In this document: in pieces, positions 16,825-24,562 of the stretch | Layout: each line of letters begins with the position of its first letter | Numbering within the stretch: position 1 is the stretch's first letter | NCBI RefSeq assembly: GCF_004011505.1 | Contig: NZ_SAUN01000001.1 | Location: 11,373,501-11,437,500 of the forward strand | Direction of reading: 5' to 3' | DNA: 64,000 bases | DNA from: Nonomuraea polychroma | Lineage (GTDB): Bacteria > Actinomycetota > Actinomycetes > Streptosporangiales > Streptosporangiaceae | Notes under the pieces: generated by a model | What the model was told of the DNA's origin: nothing | Seen by the model: only the letters and a program-made list of their open reading frames with translations | Database searches by the model: none | Program-made: the position numbers and the translations under genes

Positions 16825-17253
16825 TCAAGCGTGGATGGCCTTGACGTCACCGTGCTGGATCTCGACCTTGCGGGGTCTCGCGCGTTCGAGCACCGGGATG
16901 CGCAGCGTCAGCACGCCGTTGTCGTAGTGGGCGTCGATCCGCTCGCTGTCGAGGTGCTCGGACAGGTAGACCCGCCTGGTGAAGGCGCCCATGGGGCGCT
17001 CGCGGACGAACACCCGCTCGTCCTCGCCGATCTCCTCCTCGCGCCGGGCGCTGACGCTGAGGACGCCGCGGTCCACGGTCACCTCGATGGAGCCTGGCTC
17101 GATGCCCGGCAGGTCGAAGCGCAGGACGACGTCGTCGTCACGGCGCAGCCCGTCCATGGGCATGCCCGAGCCAGGGGCGAAGGCCTGCTGCGTCAGACGG
17201 TTGAACTGGCGCTCCAGCTCTTGGACGAACGGGTCGATCGACGTCAACAGCAT
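16825..17253 (-). CDS. Hsp20/alpha-crystallin small heat-shock protein
   Basis: A 142-residue small heat-shock protein. A short N-terminal arm (FVQELERQFNRLTQQAF) leads into the alpha-crystallin domain: DVVLRFDLPGIEPGSIEVTV, RVFVRERPMGAFTRRVYLSE and the GVLTLRIPV signature carrying the I/L-x-I-type anchor. It holds unfolding proteins for later refolding by DnaK. ATG at 17253 follows AAGGAGG. It is the first gene of an operon with the MerR regulator 49 bp downstream and the 166-residue protein, so it is most likely heat-inducible under that repressor. Confidence 0.95.
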   Translation of the reverse strand: MLLTSIDPFVQELERQFNRLTQQAFAPGSGMPMDGLRRDDDVVLRFDLPGIEPGSIEVTVDRGVLSVSARREEEIGEDERVFVRERPMGAFTRRVYLSEHLDSERIDAHYDNGVLTLRIPVLERARPRKVEIQHGDVKAIHA

Positions 17254-17288
17254 CGGTTACCTCCTTGCTCGCTCGCTCTCGAGGGTCA

Positions 17289-17336
17289 AACCTGCAATCC
17301 AAGTTGGAGGTTAGCCACCTATGCGACGCCATGCAA
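17289..17336 (-). promoter_or_regulatory. hsp20 promoter with overlapping inverted repeat
   Basis: On the minus strand, TTGCAT (plus 17331-17336) and TAACCT (17308-17313) are 17 bp apart, a good vegetative promoter. An imperfect 24-bp inverted repeat with arms AACCT (17289-17293) and AGGTT (17308-17312) covers the -10 and the start site, where a repressor would block. It does not match the HAIR consensus (CTTGAGT, 7 nt, ACTCAAG) of HspR. A TGAGC/GCTCA repeat at 17344-17357 lies upstream. Confidence 0.5.
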
Positions 17337-17366
17337 CTTCACTTGAGCAAAAGCTCAGTTCGGGTC

Positions 17367-17395
17367 TTGCGAAAAACTGCAGACAGAGTTATAAG
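17367..17395 (+). promoter_or_regulatory. Promoter of the NEW3-ABC operon
   Basis: TTGCGA (17367-17372) and TATAAG (17390-17395) with a 17-bp spacer resemble the vegetative consensus. Start of transcription would fall near 17402, giving a leader of about 43 nt before the ATG at 17445. It is divergent from the hsp20 promoter. Confidence 0.6.
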
Positions 17396-17444
17396 TTTCC
17401 TCGATTCAGGCAGAGAGATAGCTGACCCGAACGGACGACTGGTG

Positions 17445-18587
17445 ATGAGGCCGCTCTTCCGCTTCCTGCCGTACGCCCTCGTGGCCCTGTTAGCTCTGGG
17501 CACGCTCAACGCGTCCCCCGCGTACGCGCAGACACTCACGCTGACCACGCCCTATCCCTCACTCGAAGTGGAGCCGGGCGAGAACGTCTCCCTCGATCTC
17601 GACGTCAGCGGCTCGCCCGCGGGCCAGGTGGAGCTCGACGTCGACGCACCCAAAGGCTGGAAGACCACCTTGCGGGGCGGCGGATACGTCGTCTCCAGCG
17701 TGCACGCGGGCAAGGCCGAGGTCACGCTGGACGTGGCCGTGCCGGCCGAGGCCAAGGGCACACACAAGGTGACGGTGACCGCGGAGCGAGCCGGGGGAGA
17801 GCGTGCCAGGCTGCCGCTGACCCTCACCGTGCGCGGCACGGGCGCGCAGGCCGCCGTCGGCCTGGAGGCGGAGTTCGCCAAGCTGACCGGCAAGGCGAGC
17901 GACACCTTCAGCTACACCGTCACGCTCCGCAACGACGCACCCAAGACCACGACGTTCGCCCTGGCGGTCCAGGGGCCCTCAGGCTGGAACGTCTCCGCCA
18001 ACCCCAGCTCCCAGCAGCGGGCCACCACGGTGAAGGTCGATGGCGGCAGCACGGCGACGATCAACGTCAGCGCCGACCCGCCGGACGACGTTGCCGCCGG
18101 CGCGTACCCCATCCGTCTTGGCGTGACCGGCGGCGGGCGGCAGGCGGCCGCCGAGCTGACCGCCGAGGTCACCGGCACGGTCGAGCTCGAGCTCAGCACG
18201 CCGGAGGACCGGCTCAACGCCTCCGGCTCCACCGGCCAGCGCACCAGGGTGCCGCTGGTGCTCACCAACAAGGGCACGACCCCGCTGGCCGGCGTGACGT
18301 TGTCGGCGTCACCGCCGAGCGGCTGGGAGGTGACGTTCGAGCCGAAGACGGTGGACGTCGCGCCGCAGCAGCAGGCCCGGGTGACCGCGGTGATCGCGCC
18401 GTCCGACGACGCCGTCACCGGGGACTACATGGTCACGCTCACCGCGGAGAAGGACGGCCAGCGCTCCGAGGCCGACATCCGCTACACCGTCGAGACCTCC
18501 CGCTGGTGGGGGCTGGCCGGCGTGCTGGTCATCATGGCCGTCGCCGGCGGCCTGTGGTGGGTCTTCCGCACCTTCGGAAGGCGCTGA
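17445..18587 (+). CDS. NEW3 domain protein, ABC transporter partner
   Basis: A 380-residue exported protein: signal peptide (LFRFLPYALVALLALGTLNASPAYA), about three immunoglobulin-like beta domains with NEW3 character (PGENVSLDLDVSG, FSYTVTLRNDAPKTTTFAL, VPLVLTNKGTTPLAGVTL, WEVTFEPKTVDVAPQQ) and a C-terminal membrane anchor (WWGLAGVLVIMAVAGGLWWVF). The domains face outside the cell. It is directly followed, one base apart, by an ABC ATPase and a permease gene, so it probably serves that transporter as an extracytoplasmic partner. ATG at 17445 is chosen because the signal peptide starts there; GTG at 17442 adjoins it. Confidence 0.85.
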   Translation: MRPLFRFLPYALVALLALGTLNASPAYAQTLTLTTPYPSLEVEPGENVSLDLDVSGSPAGQVELDVDAPKGWKTTLRGGGYVVSSVHAGKAEVTLDVAVPAEAKGTHKVTVTAERAGGERARLPLTLTVRGTGAQAAVGLEAEFAKLTGKASDTFSYTVTLRNDAPKTTTFALAVQGPSGWNVSANPSSQQRATTVKVDGGSTATINVSADPPDDVAAGAYPIRLGVTGGGRQAAAELTAEVTGTVELELSTPEDRLNASGSTGQRTRVPLVLTNKGTTPLAGVTLSASPPSGWEVTFEPKTVDVAPQQQARVTAVIAPSDDAVTGDYMVTLTAEKDGQRSEADIRYTVETSRWWGLAGVLVIMAVAGGLWWVFRTFGRR

Positions 18588-18588
18588 C

Positions 18589-19518
18589 ATGGACGCCGCC
18601 GTCATCTCCATCGAAGGGCTGACCAAGCGGTACGGCCAGGTGGAGGCGGTCCGCGAGCTCCACCTGGAGGTACGGCGAGGCGAGGTGTTCGGCCTGCTCG
18701 GCCCCAACGGCGCGGGCAAGACCACGACGATACTCACCCTGCTCGGCCTGGCCGAGCCCACCTCCGGCACCGTGCGCGTGCTCGGCCTCGACCCGGCCCG
18801 CGAGGCCGCCAAGGTCAAGCGGCAGGTCGGCTACGTCCCCGACGCCGTCGGCTTCTACCCCAACCTCACCGCCCGGCAGAACCTGCGCTACACCGCCAGG
18901 CTCAACGGCATCGCCGACGCCGAGGACCGCATCGCCCGGCTGCTGGAGCAGGTCGGGCTCGGCCACGCCGCCGACCGGCGCGCCGGCACCTACTCCCGGG
19001 GCATGCTCCAGCGCCTCGGCATCGCCGACGCCCTGGTCAAGAGCCCGTCGGTGATGATCCTCGACGAGCCCACGATCGCCATCGACCCGGACGGCGTGCG
19101 GCAGGTGCTGGCGCTGATCCGCGAGCTGCGCGACCAGCACCAGATGACCGTGCTGCTCTCCTCGCACCTGCTCTACCAGGTGCAGGAGGTCTGCGACCGG
19201 GTCGGGATCTTCGTACGGGGCCGCCTGGTGGCGGTCGGCTCGGTCGAGGAGCTGGCCGCCCGCCTGGCGGGTGGGCGTACGGTGCTCGAGGTCGGCGTGG
19301 CGGGCGACGCCGGCGCGGCGGCCCGCCGCCTGGCCGAGCTGGACGGCGTGCGGGACGTGGACAGGGAGGGCGACCTCCTGCTGGCCGTGTGCGAGGGCGA
19401 TTCCCGCGGGCACATCGCCGGCGCGCTCACCGGCGCCGGCCACACGCTGCTGCACCTGCGGCAGCGCAGCAGCCACCTGGACGAGATCTACCACCGGTAC
19501 TTCCATGAGCAGAACTGA
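18589..19518 (+). CDS. ABC transporter ATP-binding protein
   Basis: A 309-residue ABC ATPase of the drug/Nos-type export family. It has Walker A GPNGAGKTTT (about 39-48), a Q-loop region QVGYVPDAVGFYPNLTA, a degenerate signature YSRGMLQRLGIADAL instead of LSGGQ, Walker B VMILDEPTIAIDPDG and switch LLSSHLL. The D-loop has Ile in place of Leu. The last 80 residues form the regulatory domain common in ABC-2 systems. With the permease it should export or translocate an unknown substrate using ATP. The start lies one base after the NEW3 gene stop, and its end overlaps the permease start by 14 bp. Confidence 0.93.
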   Translation: MDAAVISIEGLTKRYGQVEAVRELHLEVRRGEVFGLLGPNGAGKTTTILTLLGLAEPTSGTVRVLGLDPAREAAKVKRQVGYVPDAVGFYPNLTARQNLRYTARLNGIADAEDRIARLLEQVGLGHAADRRAGTYSRGMLQRLGIADALVKSPSVMILDEPTIAIDPDGVRQVLALIRELRDQHQMTVLLSSHLLYQVQEVCDRVGIFVRGRLVAVGSVEELAARLAGGRTVLEVGVAGDAGAAARRLAELDGVRDVDREGDLLLAVCEGDSRGHIAGALTGAGHTLLHLRQRSSHLDEIYHRYFHEQN

Positions 19519-20449
19519 CACACTCAGGACGGGTTGGCGGGTGGTGGCACGCAAGGAGATCGCCGACCACCTGCACTCGGCGCGGTTCTTCGTCGTGGCC
19601 GCGCTGCTGACGATCACCGGGGTCGCCGCGGTGTACGCGGCCGGCGGCCGGATCAGGGACGTCGCCTCCCAGGCCGCCGACGACCCCTCCTTGTTCCTCA
19701 AGCTGTTCACCGTCGCGATCGAGAACACGCCGTTCGCGTTCGTCAACTTCGTCGCCCTGATCGGCCCGCTGCTCGGCATCGCCTTCGGCTTCGACGCCGT
19801 GAGCTCCGAAAGGTCGCAGCGCACGCTGCCGCGCCTGCTGGCCCAGCCGATCCACCGGGACGACGTGGTCAACGGCAAGTTCGCCGGTGGGCTGGCCGTC
19901 ATCGGGATGTTGCTCACCGCGCTCATGCTGCTGGTGGCCGCGGTCGGGGTGGTCAGGCTGGGCATCGTGCCGAGGCCCGAGGATCTCGGGCGCCTGCTGG
20001 TCTACCTCGTGGTCTCGATCGTGTACATCGGCGTCTGGCTCGCCTTCGCGCTCATGTTGTCGATCGTGCTCCAGCGTGCTGCCACGGCGGCGCTGACCGC
20101 CATCGGCACGTGGCTGGTGTTGTCGCTGCTCGCGGCGCTGATCGTGCAGATGGCGGCGGGCATGCTGGCCGAGCCGGGGAGCGTGGAGCACGCGGGGCTG
20201 CAGCAGGCGCTCGGCCGCGCCTCGCCCGCCATCGTGTACGAGGAGGTCACCGCCGCGCTGCTCACGCCCGAGCTGCGCACGCTGGGCGTGATCCTGCCGG
20301 AGCAGGCCTTCCGCGCGGTGCCCGGTCAGCTGCCCCTCGGGCAGAGCGTCCTGCTGGTCTGGCCCCAGCTGGCCGGGCTGGTGGCGCTGGCCGCGGTTGT
20401 GTTCGCCGTGGCCTACATCGCGTTCCTCCGCCAGGAGGTGCGGGTCTAG
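19505..20449 (+). CDS. ABC-2 type transporter permease
   Basis: A 314-residue permease with six likely membrane helices: FFVVAALLTITGVAAVYAAG at the start, a large extracytoplasmic loop holding DVASQAADDPSLFLKLF, then FVNFVALIGPLLGIAFGFD and four more. The cytoplasmic SERSQRTLPRLLAQPIHRDDVVNGKFAGG is the conserved coupling region of the NosY/CcmB-like ABC-2 class. With the ATPase and the NEW3 protein it makes a three-gene transporter operon. It converges on glpD, overlapping by 4 bp. Start ATG 19505 lies inside the ATPase gene. Confidence 0.9.
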   Translation: MSRTDTLRTGWRVVARKEIADHLHSARFFVVAALLTITGVAAVYAAGGRIRDVASQAADDPSLFLKLFTVAIENTPFAFVNFVALIGPLLGIAFGFDAVSSERSQRTLPRLLAQPIHRDDVVNGKFAGGLAVIGMLLTALMLLVAAVGVVRLGIVPRPEDLGRLLVYLVVSIVYIGVWLAFALMLSIVLQRAATAALTAIGTWLVLSLLAALIVQMAAGMLAEPGSVEHAGLQQALGRASPAIVYEEVTAALLTPELRTLGVILPEQAFRAVPGQLPLGQSVLLVWPQLAGLVALAAVVFAVAYIAFLRQEVRV

Positions 20450-22017
20450 GGCTTCAGTGCCTCTCCCAGCAGTTGTGCGATCTTGGCGCGTACGTCGGCC
20501 GTGTCGAGGCCGCGTACGGTGAGCGTCGTGCGGCGGCGTACGACGTCGTCCACCGTGGCCGCCCACTCGTGGTCGCGAGCGTAGAGCGCCTGCGCCCAGA
20601 TGTCCGGCCCGTCCGGGTGGATGCGCTCGCCCAGCGCCGGGTCCTCCCGGATGAGCCTGGCCAGGTCGAACGCGATCGACCCGTAGTGCGTGGCCAGATG
20701 CCTGGCCACCAGGGGATCCATGCGGGCGCCCCGCTCCCGGTCCGTCCACAGCCGCATGGCGACCGCGTCCGGGCTGGCCAGCCCGGGCAGTGGCACGACG
20801 GGCAGGATGTCGGCCAGATCGTCGCCCAGCGGCCGCCCCGGGAGGTGGGCGAGCGTGTCGAGCACGTGCCTGCCGATGTGCCGGTAGGTCGTCCACTTGC
20901 CGCCCGCGACCGACAACATGCCGCCCTTGCCCCGGGTCACCACGGTCTCCCGCTTGGCCGCCGCCACCTGGCCGGGGCCGCCGGGGAGCACGCGCAGCCC
21001 GGCGAAGGCGTAGGTGATGTCCTCACGCCTGAGCTGCTCCTCGCGTACGGAGTGCCCGGCCTCGTCGAGGATCTGCGCAATGTCGGCCTCGGTGGGCCGC
21101 ACCTCGGCCGGGTCGCCCTCGTACGCCTCGTCGGTCGTGCCGAGCAGCAGGTGGTCCTCCCACGGGATGGCGAACGACACCCGGTATTTGTCGATCGGCG
21201 TGGTCAGCGCGGCCTTCCACGGCTCGTGGCGGCGCAGGACCAGGTGCGCGCCCTTGGACAGCCGGATGCTCGGGTCCGCGTCCGGGTCCTCCATCCGCCG
21301 CAGGTGGTCCACCCACGGCCCGGTGGCGTTGAGGACCAGCCGGGCGGAGACCCCGAACTCGGTTCCGTCGAGCCGGTCGCGCAGCTCGGCGCCGGTCACG
21401 GTGCCTCCGGTCTTGCGCAGGTCGACGACCTCGGCGTGGTTGAGGACGATCGCGCCGGCGTCCACCGCGGCACGCACGGTCATGACCGCGACGCGGCTGT
21501 CGTTCATCTGGTGGTCGCCGTAGACGGCGGCGGCCCGCAGGCCCCCGGTGCGGAGCGCGGGCACCTTGGAAACCGCCTGCTGCGGTGTGATCACCTTGCC
21601 CATGCCGTCGCCGAACACCGACAGCGCCGAGTACAGGAACACCCCCGCGCCGAGCTTGGCCGCCCCGTGCGGCCCGCCCTTGTAGATCGGCACCAGGAAC
21701 GTGAGCGGCTTGACCAGGTGGGGCGCGATGTCGGCGGCCAGGGCACGCCGCTCGCGGTGGTTCTCGGCGACCAGCCGGACGTTGCCGGTCTGCAGGTAAC
21801 GCAGGCCGCCGTGGACGAGCTTGGACGAGGCGCTGGAGGTGGCGCCGGCGAAGTCGCCGGCGTCCACCATCGCCACCCGCAGCCCGGCCTGCGCCGCCAT
21901 CCAGGTCACCGACGTGCCCAGGATGCCGCCGCCGATCACGAGCAGGTCAAAGGTGGCGCTGGACAGCTCCTCGCGGATCTGTGCGCGCTCGGTCCCCATC
22001 GCGATCATCATTGCCAT
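20446..22017 (-). CDS. glpD: Glycerol-3-phosphate dehydrogenase, FAD-dependent
   Basis: A 523-residue flavoenzyme that oxidises glycerol-3-phosphate to dihydroxyacetone phosphate and passes electrons to menaquinone at the membrane. It has the FAD-binding LLVIGGGILGTSVTW (residues about 25-39), SSASSKLVHGGLRYL, LNATGPWVD, and the closing SVAGGKWTTYRHIG. Residues 390-523 form the DAO C-terminal helical domain. It begins 4 bp after glpK ends, in one operon with it. Several Met codons occur at the N-terminus (MAMMIAMG); the exact start is uncertain. Confidence 0.95.
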   Translation of the reverse strand: MAMMIAMGTERAQIREELSSATFDLLVIGGGILGTSVTWMAAQAGLRVAMVDAGDFAGATSSASSKLVHGGLRYLQTGNVRLVAENHRERRALAADIAPHLVKPLTFLVPIYKGGPHGAAKLGAGVFLYSALSVFGDGMGKVITPQQAVSKVPALRTGGLRAAAVYGDHQMNDSRVAVMTVRAAVDAGAIVLNHAEVVDLRKTGGTVTGAELRDRLDGTEFGVSARLVLNATGPWVDHLRRMEDPDADPSIRLSKGAHLVLRRHEPWKAALTTPIDKYRVSFAIPWEDHLLLGTTDEAYEGDPAEVRPTEADIAQILDEAGHSVREEQLRREDITYAFAGLRVLPGGPGQVAAAKRETVVTRGKGGMLSVAGGKWTTYRHIGRHVLDTLAHLPGRPLGDDLADILPVVPLPGLASPDAVAMRLWTDRERGARMDPLVARHLATHYGSIAFDLARLIREDPALGERIHPDGPDIWAQALYARDHEWAATVDDVVRRRTTLTVRGLDTADVRAKIAQLLGEALKP

Positions 22018-22021
22018 ACTC

Positions 22022-23488
22022 CTACTGCTCCACCCAGTCGAGGGTGCGGGCCACGGCCTTCTTCCAATTGCGGTATTCCCGCTCGCGGTCGGCCTCGTCG
22101 ATCTCCGGGCGCCACTCGGCGGCCTTGTGCCAGTTGGCGCGCAGGCTGTCGACGTCCGGCCAGTAGCCGGTCGCGAGGCCCGCGGCGTAGGCGGCGCCCA
22201 GCGCGGTGGTCTCGGCCACCATGGGCCGGATCACCGGCACCGCGAGCACGTCGGCGAGCGTCTGCATGAGCAGGTTGTTGGCGGTCATGCCGCCGTCGGC
22301 GCGCAGCGAGGCCAGGTCGAGACCGGAGTCGGCGTTCATCGCGTCCACGACCTCGCGGGTCTGCCACGCGGTGGCCTCCAGCACGGCCCGCGCGATGTGC
22401 CCCTTGTTGACGAACCCCGTCAGCCCCGCGATCACGCCGCGCGCGTCCGAGCGCCAGTGAGGTGCGAACAACCCCGAGAACGCCGGCACGAAATAGCAGC
22501 CGCCGTTGTCGTCCACCGTCTTGGCCAGCGTCTCGATCTCGGCGGCGCTGGAGATCAGGCCGAGGTTGTCGCGCAGCCACTGCACCAGGGAGCCGGTGAT
22601 GGCGATCGCGCCCTCCAGCGCGTACGTGGCCGGTGTGTCGCCGATCTGGTAGCCGACCGTGGTCAGCAGCCCGTGCTTGGAGACGACCGGCTCGTGGCCG
22701 GTGTTCATCAGCAGGAAGCTGCCGGAGCCGTAGGTGCTCTTGGTCTCGCCGGGCGCGAAGCAGGTCTGCCCGAACAGCGCCGCCTGCTGGTCGCCGAGCG
22801 CCGAGGCCACCGGGAAACCGCCCGGCGTGCGGCCGAAGATCTCGGCGGACGGGCGGATCTCCGGCAACATCGCGCGCGGCACGTCCAGCGCGGCCAGCAA
22901 CTCCTCGTCCCAGGCCAGCGTGTGGATGTTCATCAGCATCGTGCGGCTGGCGTTGGTGACGTCGGTGATGTGACGGCCGGTGAGGTTCCACAACAGCCAG
23001 CTGTCCATCGTGCCGAACAGCACCTCGCCCCGCTCGGCCCGCTCCCGTAGCCCTGGGTGCTCGTCGAGCAGCCAGCGGATCTTCGGGCCGGAGAAGTAGG
23101 TGGCCAGCGGCAGCCCGGCCTTCTCCTTGAACAACTGCTCGTGCGCGGCCAGGGCGCGGGTCAGCGGCGCCGTGCGGGTGTCCTGCCAGACGATCGCCGG
23201 GCACACCGGCTGCCCGGTCGCCCGGTCCCACAACACGGTGGTCTCGCGCTGGTTGGTGATGCCGAGTGCGGCGATCTGGCCGTCCAGGCCGCCGAGGGCC
23301 TCCTCCAGCACCCCCTGCACGGCCTGCCAGATCTCGGCCGCGTCGTGCTCGACCCAGCCCGGCTTGGGGAAGATCTGCCGGTGCTCGCGCTGGGAGACGG
23401 AGATGATGTGGCCGGCCTGGTCGAAGACGATGCAGCGGCTGGACGTGGTGCCCTGGTCGATGGCGGCGACGTAATGCGGTCGAGGCAC
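22022..23488 (-). CDS. glpK: Glycerol kinase
   Basis: A 488-residue FGGY-family kinase that phosphorylates glycerol to glycerol-3-phosphate. It begins with the ATP-binding YVAAIDQGTTSSRCIVFD; signatures FGGY-1 (in WKLL/GTMDSWLLWNLTG region) and FGGY-2 (GGMTANNLLMQTLADVL) are present, along with the substrate-binding REHRQIFPKPGWVEHD. The GTG at 23488 is chosen because GAGGAA lies 6 nt upstream; the TTG at 23503 has nothing. The perfect operator at 23511-23527 sits just upstream. Length is normal for the family. Confidence 0.96.
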   Translation of the reverse strand: MPRPHYVAAIDQGTTSSRCIVFDQAGHIISVSQREHRQIFPKPGWVEHDAAEIWQAVQGVLEEALGGLDGQIAALGITNQRETTVLWDRATGQPVCPAIVWQDTRTAPLTRALAAHEQLFKEKAGLPLATYFSGPKIRWLLDEHPGLRERAERGEVLFGTMDSWLLWNLTGRHITDVTNASRTMLMNIHTLAWDEELLAALDVPRAMLPEIRPSAEIFGRTPGGFPVASALGDQQAALFGQTCFAPGETKSTYGSGSFLLMNTGHEPVVSKHGLLTTVGYQIGDTPATYALEGAIAITGSLVQWLRDNLGLISSAAEIETLAKTVDDNGGCYFVPAFSGLFAPHWRSDARGVIAGLTGFVNKGHIARAVLEATAWQTREVVDAMNADSGLDLASLRADGGMTANNLLMQTLADVLAVPVIRPMVAETTALGAAYAAGLATGYWPDVDSLRANWHKAAEWRPEIDEADREREYRNWKKAVARTLDWVEQ

Positions 23489-23510
23489 TAGAGTTCCTCG
23501 CAAGGTCAGG

Positions 23511-23527
23511 GTTCGACAATGTCGAAC
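23511..23527. promoter_or_regulatory. GylR-type operator upstream of glpK
   Basis: A perfect 17-bp palindrome: GTTCGACA, one base, TGTCGAAC. It lies 22 bp before the glpK start and matches the site at 24349-24365 before the IclR gene (shared frame GTTCG-n-YA-n-T-n-n-CGAAC). The pair points to control of glpKD and of the regulator itself by the IclR protein. Confidence 0.7.
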
Positions 23528-23575
23528 GACGTGAGAAATATTATTCGGTTACCCGGACGCGTTCAACTGTTTTGC

Positions 23576-24325
23576 TCACCGGGCGAGATCGCGTGTGATC
23601 GCGCGGGCCGCGTCGCGTACGTAGGAGACGAACTCCATGTGCAGCCCCCCTTCCGGCGCAAGCCGCTCGACCGCGCCGCGGATGCCGATGGCGCCCACCA
23701 CGATGCCGCGCGAGTCCTTGATGGGCGCGGCGATGGCCACCTCGCCCTCGGTCAGCTCCTCCATCTCGGCCGCCCAGCCGCGCGTCCTGACCTGCTCCAG
23801 CTCGGTCTCCAGGAGGCCGGGGTCGACGATGGTCTTCTTGGTGTGCGGCTGCAGCGGCTGGGGGAGCGTCTCGCCGTACGGGTCGTAGGCGAGCAGGACC
23901 TTGCCGAGCGCGCTGGCGTGGGTCGGCAGGTATGTGCCCACCTGGAGCGTCTGCAAGCTGTCGTCGGGCCGGAACACGTGGTGGATCACCAGGACGTGGC
24001 CCTCGTGCAGGGTGCCGATCCAGGCGCTCTCCCTGCTGCGGCCGGCGAGCGCGTCGGCCCAGTTGATGGCCCGGGTGCGCAGCTCGTTGACGTCGAGGTA
24101 GCTGCTGCCCAGGTGGAGCAGCGTGGCCCCGAGGCGGTATTTCCCCGTGGCCTGGTCCTGCTCGACGAAGCCGACGCGGACGAGCGTGCGCAGGATGCCG
24201 TGCAGCGTCCCCTTCGGCAGGCCGAGCGCCCTCGCCAGCTCCGCCACCCCTAGCTGGCGGGGACCGGAGGCGAGCAGCCGCAGGATCGCGGCGGCCCGCT
24301 CGACCGACTGAATCGTCTCTCCCAC
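23576..24325 (-). CDS. gylR: IclR family regulator of glycerol genes (GylR-like)
   Basis: A 249-residue IclR protein. The N-terminal winged helix holds SVERAAAILRLL, LGVAELARALGLPKGTLHGILRTL; the effector domain has TYLPTHASALGKVLLAY and AAPIKDSRGIVVGAIGIRG. Beside glpK-glpD in the same direction, it corresponds to Streptomyces GylR, the glycerol-responsive repressor. GTG at 24325 lies 7 nt after TAGGGT (plus 24333-24338) with no ribosome binding site, so a leaderless mRNA is likely; upstream GTG 24334 would fall in the -10. The operator at 24349-24365 overlaps its -35 region, implying autoregulation. Confidence 0.9.
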   Translation of the reverse strand: MGETIQSVERAAAILRLLASGPRQLGVAELARALGLPKGTLHGILRTLVRVGFVEQDQATGKYRLGATLLHLGSSYLDVNELRTRAINWADALAGRSRESAWIGTLHEGHVLVIHHVFRPDDSLQTLQVGTYLPTHASALGKVLLAYDPYGETLPQPLQPHTKKTIVDPGLLETELEQVRTRGWAAEMEELTEGEVAIAAPIKDSRGIVVGAIGIRGAVERLAPEGGLHMEFVSYVRDAARAITRDLAR

Positions 24326-24348
24326 AATCGGCACCCTAGCGCAGTGCG

Positions 24349-24365
24349 GTTCGGTATTGCCGAAC
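24349..24365. promoter_or_regulatory. GylR-type operator upstream of the IclR gene
   Basis: GTTCGG, 5 nt, CCGAAC: same length and symmetry as the glpK operator at 23511-23527. It begins 24 bp before the IclR start codon, over the expected -35. Confidence 0.65.
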
Positions 24366-24506
24366 GCGATCGTGGAAAGGCCACGCGGCTCTACAATTGC
24401 GCCGGCGGCAACGCTTCCTTTGAGCCACAGCGCAGACAGCCCCGCGCGAACGACGCGGCCGACGGCATGAGCCCAGGAACAGCCCGCGCCGCCCACGCAT
24501 TACAGC

Positions 24507-24530
24507 CTAACGGGATAGTCATCCCGTTAG
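24507..24530. promoter_or_regulatory. Perfect TetR-type operator
   Basis: Arms CTAACGGGAT (24507-24516) and ATCCCGTTAG (24521-24530) are exact complements around AGTC. The 24-bp site ends 32 bp before the TetR start codon, where bound dimers would block transcription of that gene. Confidence 0.7.
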
Positions 24531-24562
24531 TTGGGCATGCCGTAGTCCACCGAGGAGACTTG

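Noticed and set aside
19534..22269. A 911-codon open frame on the plus strand across the ABC permease and glpD
   Set aside because: It is antisense to glpD and in another frame of the permease, both of which are clear by motif. Arg/Gly/Ala-rich translation with no domain is typical of high-GC shadow frames.
23519..24496. A longer IclR protein starting near 24496
   Set aside because: The extension would translate the operator and promoter; the IclR fold starts at GTG 24325.
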